From contig CP136064.1 of the NCBI GenBank assembly GCA_032622095.1, forward strand, positions 253,646,484 to 253,710,483: DNA of 64,000 nt. Direction: 5' to 3'. The DNA comes from Siphonodentalium dalli (lineage: Eukaryota > Mollusca > Scaphopoda > Gadilida > Siphonodentaliidae). The notes below the pieces were generated by a model, which ran no database searches, was not told the origin of the DNA, and saw only the letters and a program-made list of their open reading frames with translations. The translations under genes and the position numbers were made by a program. Positions 57,459 through 64,000 of the stretch are shown piece by piece. Position 1 is the stretch's first letter. Each line of letters begins with the position of its first letter.

Positions 57459-58183
57459 GCTTTAGTAACTGAATGGAAGAGTTTATTAAACAGTAAGAGG
57501 GATAGTTGATACTTCGGACTCATATAAGATATATACCAAACAAAAGCGCTTCCATACAGCGTTTACAGCACCAGGTTGTCAACAATTTGAAATTTTCTAG
57601 CCAATTTTGATGAGCTTTAGTCCCAAAATTCGTGGTATATTGAGGTATTAGAAGTAACATAAAAAATGTGAGAAAATAGATGGAATATAAACTTGATATA
57701 AATTAGGGGATAAACATGCTGTCTGTTGTGGATTTGGGACATTTATTTGTGGATTTTACGATGGAAAATGGAGTTTTACTGGCGACACGAGGAGCCATAT
57801 AACAGTAATTTTTCATCGGAAAAACTAGTCGAAACTCTACGGGATAAAGATATCGAATTTTGGACTATATATACGGAAAAGCTATATCATATCACGAATC
57901 TTTAGCTAAGCCCGTAAAGATCACAATCCACCAGTTCAAAACCTGGGAACTTTTTGATGCTGTGACATGGAAGTTATAACATTGAACAAATCCTGCAGGT
58001 AATATATTTCTTTGTTTTTACCTGTTCCTTACTAATGAGTTTCACTGTAGGTGAAGGTTCAAATTCGAATTATCAACTATTTAAGTGACTTTGTGTCCGA
58101 TTATTTTAAGTGAGTTTGTGTACGATTTAGCTCTGTGTCGCTTACAAACATACAATTTCTCCCCCGGGTATATATATATATAT
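57459..58183. other. Flank of the retroelement; paralogous fragments only
   Basis: 57,980-58,035 matches 48,445-48,500, and 58,085-58,170 matches 10-90. A TA dinucleotide tract (58,169-58,184) lies exactly at the truncated 5' end of the retroelement. Confidence 0.6.
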
Positions 58184-58641
58184 ATGTTTGTATTGCTTCT
58201 TACCCAGGTGGCAATTTAGGTCATTTCTGCAACATGGCCCACAAACTGAAATCGAAGCCAGAAAAGACACCTCGACACGTCATCATCAACATTGGCATCA
58301 ACAACCGAGAGGACTGGAAGACAGACAACGACAAAGGCAAAACAGCAGGCACCACAGCTAAAAGCAGGGTAACTAACATGGTTAGTAATTTCCGAAAAGT
58401 TTTTCCTAATGCGACACTTCATTTTCAGGAAATAAATATCTCATTCAGTTTAGATTCTAGGGACCAGGATGTTCTGCGTGCCATTAACAGCCAAGCTCGT
58501 CAGACACAGAACCTCAAGGTCATACAGGCAATACCCCCCCGCGACTTTCACGTGGAGAATGACAACATCCACTGGACATCACAGACGGCGGCGAAAATCT
58601 ACCAAGGCTGGACCAACATCTTTAAAGGTCATTTAAACTAA
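58184..58641 (+). pseudogene. 5'-truncated ORF1 of the Penelope-like element (SGNH-like domain part)
   Basis: Encodes residues 332-483 of the 483-aa ORF1 found complete at 61,803-63,254, here without its start. It keeps the NIGINN block and the DNIHW block of the SGNH-like domain but lacks the nucleophile block. Upstream in-frame codons come from flanking TA-repeat DNA. It ends with the same slippery heptamer and TAA as the intact copy. Confidence 0.85.
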
Positions 58642-61004
58642 TTCCTCAGAAGGGCATCAGCCATGCGGAAAGAGTCGGTCTCGGCACCGAGATAGTCAAT
58701 CTTGTACCCGACCTTTCCCTGAGCGCTGGCGAGAAATCAATACTTAGGTATGGTCTAACCTTTGTTCCTACCCCACCCGATCTCAAAGAAACACCACATG
58801 TTGTTGAGACGGAGGATGGAACATTGGTTTTACCAGACTCTATGTATGCCATGGAAATGAACGGCGGTCCAGCAAGCATGCAATTTAGGGAAGTAACAGC
58901 TATGGCTGATTTCTTTCGCAATTCGACAGGTTTAAAAGATCAATTTAAAGAACCTTCGATATGGACCCCCTCTGATCGCCAGATTGACCACTCCATTCCC
59001 GAGGTCGCTGGCTTAGTCAAAACCGACATCACAAATTTACCAAAATTTCACAACGAGGATAACCTCACTAAAGTTGAAAGAACTGCACTAAAAACTCTTC
59101 GCAGCAATAAAAACATTGTAATCAAACCTTGTGACAAAGGCAGCTCGCTCGTCATCATGTCTAAAGAAAATTACATTCTAGAAGCGACGCGCCAATTAAG
59201 CAACACTAAATATTACAAACCATTGGATGGGCCAATTTGGAAATCCAATGTTTTAAAATTCAATCTCATTCTCAAAAGCTTGCTGGACCAGGACGTTTTA
59301 AAGAAAAAACATGTTCAGTATCTAATTGCAAAACCTGAATCCAATAATAGGACATTTTATTTGCTACCTAAAATACACAAACCTTTGAGCTGTTGGACTA
59401 ATCCATACACACCACCCGGTCGCCCCATCATCAGCGACGTGGCTTCGGAGTCGTACCACATTTCGGAGTTTATTGATTTCTATTTGAAACCAATTGCTAC
59501 CCGCCATCCGAGCTATCTAAAAGACACGGAGGACTTCCTCATTAAATTGTCGAAAATTGAAGTTCCATCTTCTGCTTACCTAATTAGTCTCGACGTGGAA
59601 TCTATGTATACAAATATTGGAATCGATGCCGGATTAAAGTCAATTAAGAATGCATTTGATTTCCACCATGATCCTCATAGACCTGGAGATGAACTACTTC
59701 AATTATTAGAACTTTCTCTTAAAGGGAATGACTTTGAATTTAATGGACGATATTATTTACAGGTCTCCGGCTGCAGTATGGGCAAGAAGTTTAGTCCTAA
59801 TTTTGCCTCAATTTTTGTTGCAGAGTGGGAGAAAGGCGCCCTGGCCAAATCTGATAAACAACCATTAGCCTATTATAGATTCTTGGACGACATATTTATC
59901 ATTTGGACTCATGGTCTGGATGAGTTTAGGGTGTTCTTGGACATCTTGAACAGTCATGACGAATCAATCAAACTCAAAGAATCAATATCGCAAACCAGCA
60001 TTGATTTCCTTGATTTAACAATATTTAAGGGCCCACAATTTACATCATGCAACATTTTAGATACAAAACTTTTTACGAAACCAACGGATTCTCACCAGCT
60101 ACTTCATCGTAAATCTTTCCATCCGCCAAAACTTTTCAATGGATTGATTAAATCTCAAATCATTCGATATCACCGGAACTGCACGAACAGAAGCGACCTA
60201 AATCAAGCTTGTTCAGTGCTTTTCCAGGCTTTACGACCGCGCGGCTACTCTAGTAGATTACTGCGCCAAGTAAAGTCCGAAACTCTCAGAGAATTGAACT
60301 CGTCACGCCATGACCCAACATCGACTGAACCAACAAGGATACGGCACAACCGGCCGGTGTTGGGTAATGGTTCAGCCTCATTTTGTCACAAAAAACGATG
60401 TTACATCAATACAATAGGATATATCAATACTAGTAACACTTTCACCAGCGAACAAACACGCATATCGTATCAAATGCATAGCGAACTTAATTGTGATTCT
60501 AAAAATGTAATTTACTTAATCACATGCAAAAGATGCCGTATACAATATGTTGGACAAACAAAAACCTCTCTCAAAGTTAGAATGTCTAATCATCTTTCCA
60601 GTGTTCGCAAAAAACTCGACATGCAAATTTCCGATCATTTCAACTCATCTAATCATGACATTAAATCCCATTTCAGCTTTCAGCCAATAGAACAGACACC
60701 AATTCTAGCCGACGAAGACCAAACCGATTCAATACGCCTAGAACGCGAAAATCATTGGATGGGCGTACTTAAAACATATCTTCCGTTCGGACTTAACATT
60801 GACTACAAAGGTGTTTCTCGAAATTTCTTGTGCTTTCCTCTGATCTACAATCGTAGAAATGTTGAAATCGCAAACATTTTCAGAAAAAACTTTGCATTAT
60901 TAAACACTAAATTGACCGAGCCTCTCGACAAACGGGTTATTATTGCCTACAAGAAAAATCCCAGTTTGAGAGATATGCTCGTTCGATCTAGACTCAGACC
61001 TTGA
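58626..61004 (+). CDS. Penelope-like reverse transcriptase with GIY-YIG endonuclease (ORF2)
   Basis: Copies element RNA into DNA at nicked chromosomal sites. The frame is open from 58,626. The first ATG is at 58,842, inside what looks like conserved N-terminal sequence (a GLTFVPTP motif lies before it), so entry by frameshift from ORF1 is likely. Counting from 58,824: N-terminal CDKGSSLVI (103-111), RT motif A SLDVES (D257), motif B SMGKKFSP (318-325), motif C FLDDIF (D355, D356), a Cys-containing linker (CHKKRC, 521-526), then GIY-YIG with VIYLI (562-566), YVGQT (575-579), R586 and E640. All catalytic positions are intact and no internal stop is present. The RT plus C-terminal GIY-YIG order identifies an endonuclease-bearing PLE rather than a LINE. 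It is probably translated only as a fusion with ORF1; a truncated copy 1 may lack a promoter of its own. Confidence 0.93.
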   Translation, partial: RSFKLIPQKGISHAERVGLGTEIVNLVPDLSLSAGEKSILRYGLTFVPTPPDLKETPHVVETEDGTLVLPDSMYAMEMNGGPASMQFREVTAMADFFRNSTGLKDQFKEPSIWTPSDRQIDHSIPEVAGLVKTDITNLPKFHNEDNLTKVERTALKTLRSNKNIVIKPCDKGSSLVIMSKENYILEATRQLSNTKYYKPLDGPIWKSNVLKFNLILKSLLDQDVLKKKHVQYLIAKPESNNRTFYLLPKIHKPLSCWTNPYTPPGRPIISDVASESYHISEFIDFYLKPIATRHPSYLKDTEDFLIKLSKIEVPSSAYLISLDVESMYTNIGIDAGLKSIKNAFDFHHDPHRPGDELLQLLELSLKGNDFEFNGRYYLQVSGCSMGKKFSPNFASIFVAEWEKGALAKSDKQPLAYYRFLDDIFIIWTHGLDEFRVFLDILNSHDESIKLKESISQTSIDFLDLTIFKGPQFTSCNILDTKLFTKPTDSHQLLHRKSFHPPKLFNGLIKSQIIRYHRNCTNRSDLNQACSVLFQALRPRGYSSRLLRQVKSETLRELNSSRHDPTSTEPTRIRHNRPVLGNGSASFCHKKRCYINTIGYINTSNTFTSEQTRISYQMHSELNCDSKNVIYLITCKRCRIQYVGQTKTSLKVRMSNHLSSVRKKLDMQISDHFNSSNHDIKSHFSFQPIEQTPILADEDQTDSIRLERENHWMGVLKTYLPFGLNIDYKGVSRNFLCFPLIYNRRNVEIANIFRKNFALLNTKLTEPLDKRVIIAYKKNPSLRDMLVRSRLRP
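58632..58638 (+). promoter_or_regulatory. -1 ribosomal frameshift slippery heptamer (T TTA AAC), copy 1
   Basis: TTTAAAC sits in ORF1 phase as T-TTA-AAC, immediately before the TAA at 58,639. A -1 slip enters the ORF2 frame at CTA ATT CCT. This matches the canonical X XXY YYZ rule. Downstream, small hairpins are possible: GCAT/ATGC at 58,654-58,666 and TCTCG/CGAGA near 58,678-58,691. No strong pseudoknot at the usual 5-9 nt spacing was found by eye. Confidence 0.7.
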
Positions 61005-61080
61005 TTAACACGCAGTTCAATTAGCTTTTAGCTTATGTCAACACCATTATCCTTAGTTTGTGCTCAACACAATATTTTAT

Positions 61081-61262
61081 GTCAATTTCCGACACAACCC
61101 AAGCAAATTTAGCTAGTTCCATCTTTGAATGGCAACAATGCTCAACAAATTATTCAATGTCAATTTCCGACACAACCTAACAAAATTGATGTCAATTTCT
61201 GACACAACCTAACAAAATTTATGTCAATTTCCGACACAACCTAACAAAATTTAGCTAGTTCC
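61081..61262 (+). repeat. 3' UTR minisatellite of the Penelope-like element
   Basis: TGTCAATTTCCGACACAACC followed by TAACAAAATT occurs about four times (61,081; 61,158; 61,191 variant; 61,223), with AAATTTAGCTAGTTCCAT at both edges. It lies between the ORF2 stop and the next ORF1. Confidence 0.85.
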
Positions 61263-61601
61263 ATAGAAATAATTACATAAGAAATCGGATTCCGACCTGT
61301 GCCCGCGCTCTCCACACTTTCAAAATATATATATCGCCTGTGCCAGGGATATCTTTTATTTCTATTTACTTAACACATATGTATTACTGTCTAATTGCGT
61401 ACTGTCACTAGGATTTGGATTAGGGGCTTCCGGAAGCCATTACACAACCCATTAAGAACGCGCGATCTTAAATAAACACGGGCGTCGTGACGGCGCCAAA
61501 CATTTTGTATGCATTGTTTCACTGTTTGTTTTAAACAGGAACATAGCTGTTGACACGTCTCTCGAAACCCTGGAGCACAATGGGAGCTTATCTCACACGG
61601 G

Positions 61602-61609
61602 TATATAAG
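61602..61609 (+). promoter_or_regulatory. TATA-like box of copy 2
   Basis: TATATAAG about 50 bp before the putative leader intron and 195 bp before the ORF1 ATG. A promoter in this inter-copy region would fit the pseudo-LTR arrangement of Penelope-like elements. Motif evidence only. Confidence 0.4.
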
Positions 61610-61622
61610 ATCCATGGAAAAA

Positions 61623-61680
61623 CCTCAACATTCGAACCTAGCTTGCTTCCTGAAGAAGGTAATTCTACCGAAACGTTGAG
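61623..61680 (+). ncRNA. Hammerhead-ribozyme-like fold
   Basis: CCTCAAC (61,623-61,629) pairs with GTTGAGG (61,675-61,681). CTGAAGA (61,650-61,656) matches the CUGANGA core. GGTA/TACC (61,658-61,669) forms stem II with loop ATTC, and GAAA (61,670-61,673) follows. GAA/TTC gives a short stem I after a TTC cleavage-type triplet. Oddities are one extra A after the CUGANGA box and mismatches at the base of stem III. Hammerheads are known in PLE pseudo-LTRs; activity here is inference. Confidence 0.4.
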
Positions 61681-61777
61681 GCAACTTGACAGTGCGCTCC
61701 TAAGTACTTTTTTATTTTATATCTTCGCGTTCCGTTCTTTGTGTATTATATGTTACTAATCATTACCTTTATTCACA
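61659..61777 (+). other. Putative leader intron of the Penelope-like element
   Basis: Donor AAG|GTAATT, branchpoint TACTAAT (61,753-61,759), pyrimidine tract and acceptor TTCACAG (ending 61,777). The intron would be 119 bp. ORF1 starts 25 bp after the acceptor. Penelope itself is known to carry a short intron near its 5' end. If spliced, the donor overlaps stem II of the hammerhead-like fold, so splicing and ribozyme folding would be mutually exclusive. Confidence 0.6.
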
Positions 61778-61802
61778 GCCAAAATTCAAGTCCTGGATCA
61801 AA

Positions 61803-63254
61803 ATGACTCAACCAAAACAACATAAACGTGGAAAAACTAACCGCCCAGAGCGGCAAAAAGACCAGGCTTATTTAGACCATTCAAATCTAGTAAAGTTGCT
61901 ATACAAAATTCTACAACTTTGGCACCATATTAATTTTTTACAGGACCGTTTGGAGAAGAAGGTCCTTCCGAAAGGCTTTTCGGCCATCGTTGAGTCAGGG
62001 CGAAAGAAGACATTCCGACCAGTGCTCCCCTGTGAGGATGTCTTCAATTCGCTTAAAGCGGACGCTTTTCAGTGGGGTTTAAACTCCATGAAAACTTTGG
62101 TAAATTATTATCGGAAAACGGAATCAGAAATTGAAGTCAAGGTTCTTTCGGCTCTTTCTTCTAAAACCCTTGACTTCGACCGAGCACGTGACACGGCATT
62201 AAAATGGGGACTGAAGAATTTTGGCACCAAATTAACCAATGAGACAAAATCAAAGTTCTTGAGCATCTGGGGTAATCTTCAGTCCTCGATAGGTACACGA
62301 GTTGGCGTCCAAACTCATACAAACAAACGTGGTCGGTCACCCTCCCCTCCCCCACTAATCGCTCGCCAGCTTCAATTTCAGGATAGTCCAGGCAGGGATC
62401 AGACAACGTCGTCGTCTGTGAGATCCACACCAAAACGCGTCAAAGCCACACCACAGCCACAGAGACCTGCACCAAAACCACGGACGTCACGCATATCCAC
62501 TCCACCAAATACATCACTTCAAAATTCACCAGCCAAGAAAACAACACCACCAAAGCACATCTCTTCCAGCCCTCCTTCGCCTGTTGGTTCCATTGCTTCG
62601 ATGACATCGCCAGCGATTTCAACATCATCACCATCGTATGCCGAGGTATTATCAACATCACCTAAGGTATCCAAATTTTATAAATTTCGTCAACCTGGCC
62701 CTAAGAAGGATTGGTCCTTCCCTAAACAGATAAAAAACCCTGTTGTTATTTTAGGCTCTTCTAATGTGTCCCGGATCGATGTCGATCCTCCCAAAAATGT
62801 TTGTATTGCTTCTTACCCAGGTGGCAATTTAGGTCATTTCTGCAACATGGCCCACAAACTGAAATCGAAGCCAGAAAAGACACCTCGACACGTCATCATC
62901 AACATTGGCATCAACAACCGAGAGGACTGGAAGACAGACAACGACAAAGGCAAAACAGCAGGCACCACAGCTAAAAGCAGGGTAACTAACATGGTTAGTA
63001 ATTTCCGAAAAGTTTTTCCTAATGCGACACTTCATTTTCAGGAAATAAATATCTCATTCAGTTTAGATTCTAGGGACCAGGATGTTCTGCGTGCCATTAA
63101 CAGCCAAGCTCGTCAGACACAGAACCTCAAGGTCATACAGGCAATACCCCCCCGCGACTTTCACGTGGAGAATGACAACATCCACTGGACATCACAGACG
63201 GCGGCGAAAATCTACCAAGGCTGGACCAACATCTTTAAAGGTCATTTAAACTAA
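61803..63254 (+). CDS. Penelope-like element ORF1: basic/proline-rich protein with SGNH-hydrolase-like domain
   Basis: 483 aa from the ATG just after the putative leader intron. Residues 1-50 are basic and helical. Residues 55-165 form a predicted helical region (WGL repeats at 91 and 135). Residues 176-285 are a Ser/Pro/Thr-rich basic linker. Residues 313-483 read as an SGNH-type fold: block I VILGSSNVSRI (nucleophile candidate S320), G341 in PGGNLGHF, NIGINN (367-372, oxyanion Asn) and D458-x-x-H461. SGNH/esterase ORF1 proteins are established in CR1-type LINEs; I do not know one as standard in PLEs. A role in RNP formation or membrane/lipid contact is inference. A TTTTTTACAG tract at about 61,935-61,944 inside the frame could be a second acceptor. 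ORF1 ends at the slippery heptamer. Confidence 0.85.
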   Translation: MTQPKQHKRGKTNRPERQKDQAYLDHSNLVKLLYKILQLWHHINFLQDRLEKKVLPKGFSAIVESGRKKTFRPVLPCEDVFNSLKADAFQWGLNSMKTLVNYYRKTESEIEVKVLSALSSKTLDFDRARDTALKWGLKNFGTKLTNETKSKFLSIWGNLQSSIGTRVGVQTHTNKRGRSPSPPPLIARQLQFQDSPGRDQTTSSSVRSTPKRVKATPQPQRPAPKPRTSRISTPPNTSLQNSPAKKTTPPKHISSSPPSPVGSIASMTSPAISTSSPSYAEVLSTSPKVSKFYKFRQPGPKKDWSFPKQIKNPVVILGSSNVSRIDVDPPKNVCIASYPGGNLGHFCNMAHKLKSKPEKTPRHVIINIGINNREDWKTDNDKGKTAGTTAKSRVTNMVSNFRKVFPNATLHFQEINISFSLDSRDQDVLRAINSQARQTQNLKVIQAIPPRDFHVENDNIHWTSQTAAKIYQGWTNIFKGHLN

Positions 63255-64000
63255 TTCCTCAGAAGGGCATCAGCCATGCGGAAAGAGTCGGTCTCGGCAC
63301 CGAGATAGTCAATCTTGTACCCGACCTTTCCCTGAGCGCTGGCGAGAAATCAATACTTAGGTATGGTCTAACCTTTGTTCCTACCCCACCCGATCTCAAA
63401 GAAACACCACATGTTGTTGAGACGGAGGATGGAACATTGGTTTTACCAGACTCTATGTATGCCATGGAAATGAACGGCGGTCCAGCAAGCATGCAATTTA
63501 GGGAAGTAACAGCTATGGCTGATTTCTTTCGCAATTCGACAGGTTTAAAAGATCAATTTAAAGAACCTTCGATATGGACCCCCTCTGATCGCCAGATTGA
63601 CCACTCCATTCCCGAGGTCGCTGGCTTAGTCAAAACCGACATCACAAATTTACCAAAATTTCACAACGAGGATAACCTCACTAAAGTTGAAAGAACTGCA
63701 CTAAAAACTCTTCGCAGCAATAAAAACATTGTAATCAAACCTTGTGACAAAGGCAGCTCGCTCGTCATCATGTCTAAAGAAAATTACATTCTAGAAGCGA
63801 CGCGCCAATTAAGCAACACTAAATATTACAAACCATTGGATGGGCCAATTTGGAAATCCAATGTTTTAAAATTCAATCTCATTCTCAAAAGCTTGCTGGA
63901 CCAGGACGTTTTAAAGAAAAAACATGTTCAGTATCTAATTGCAAAACCTGAATCCAATAATAGGACATTTTATTTGCTACCTAAAATACACAAACCTTTG
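63239..64000 (+). CDS. Penelope-like ORF2, copy 2, partial at window end
   Basis: Same frame and sequence as 58,626-59,387 of copy 1, running off the window before RT motif A. No disabling change was noticed in the visible part. The first ATG is again well inside conserved sequence, so frameshift entry is expected. Confidence 0.9.
63245..63251 (+). promoter_or_regulatory. -1 ribosomal frameshift slippery heptamer (T TTA AAC), copy 2
   Basis: Same site as at 58,632, placed at the end of the complete ORF1 and directly followed by TAA (63,252-63,254). This is the copy in which a full-length ORF1-ORF2 product could be made. Confidence 0.7.

Larger units (their letters stand above)
58184..61600 (+). 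mobile_element. Penelope-like retroelement, copy 1 (5'-truncated)
   Basis: Identity with copy 2 begins at 58,184 (62,797 in copy 2, offset 4,613) in the middle of ORF1 and is maintained to the window end wherever I compared it. The copy therefore has the ORF1 C-terminus, a complete ORF2 and the 3' region. The boundary with copy 2 lies somewhere in 61,005-61,600 and cannot be fixed from one complete junction. Head-to-tail partial tandems are typical of Penelope-like elements. Confidence 0.85.
61400..64000 (+). mobile_element. Penelope-like retroelement, copy 2 (cut by window end)
   Basis: Contains a TATATAAG box, a spliceable leader, complete ORF1 and the first ~250 codons of ORF2. It is head-to-tail with copy 1. 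The left limit is approximate, since the junction lies within 61,005-61,600. Confidence 0.85.

Noticed and set aside
58824-58826. Start codon of the reverse transcriptase
   Set aside because: The codon is TTG; the frame is open back to 58,626 with conserved-looking residues, so this is not the real start.

Overview
The window is eukaryotic, AT-rich, intron-era animal DNA that is mostly repeats, with one clear host gene and one intact retroelement. There are no bacterial signals (operons, Shine-Dalgarno sites, dense ORFs). A Mab-21/cGAS-like single-exon gene, a Penelope-like retroelement (PLE), a Helitron, and hAT-, mariner- and TTAA-type MITEs point to an aquatic invertebrate. Elements built from 150-175 bp repeats next to ACGG/CCGT microsatellites resemble the 'pearl' elements of bivalves, so a mollusc is plausible. 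An invertebrate deuterostome or other lophotrochozoan is not excluded.

Layout. 1-5.4 kb: upstream region, an intact 653-aa Mab-21/cGAS-like receptor (cGLR) candidate at 927-2888, then two MITEs (2940-3419 with TSD; 3651-4173 between TTAA sites). 5.4-8.2 kb: decayed dispersed repeats and a three-unit tandem repeat. 8.24-32.62 kb: a giant minisatellite of roughly a thousand copies of a 20-bp unit. It shows higher-order structure, including a 6,596-bp head-to-tail duplication. It is interrupted by a 624-bp segment holding a long hairpin and by two copies of a 1,388-bp pearl-like insertion. The uninserted version of that site is still visible elsewhere in the array. 32.6-44.4 kb: MITE-rich DNA (one hAT MITE with a perfect 8-bp TSD, one mariner MITE, a 2.3-kb TIR element and others). 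44,456-50,563: a 6.1-kb terminal-inverted-repeat element with 6-bp TSDs and CCTAATTAGG arrays inside both ends, carrying a nested Helitron. 50.8-56.2 kb: GC-rich tandem repeats and a ~175-bp satellite hit twice, in opposite orientations and at the same base, by one element with 8-bp TSDs. 56.2-58.2 kb: fragments paralogous to the upstream region of the cGLR gene.

58,184-64,000: a PLE in head-to-tail tandem (period 4,613 bp). The first copy is 5'-truncated but has an intact reverse transcriptase/GIY-YIG ORF. The second has a complete ORF1 and runs off the window end. ORF1 ends in an SGNH-hydrolase-like domain. ORF1 and ORF2 are joined by a textbook -1 slippery heptamer (T TTA AAC) directly before the ORF1 stop, and ORF2 has no early ATG, so the RT is probably made by programmed frameshifting. 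A short intron with an ideal branchpoint and a hammerhead-like fold lie between ORF2 and the next ORF1. This PLE is the best candidate for an under-described system here; the cGLR gene is second.
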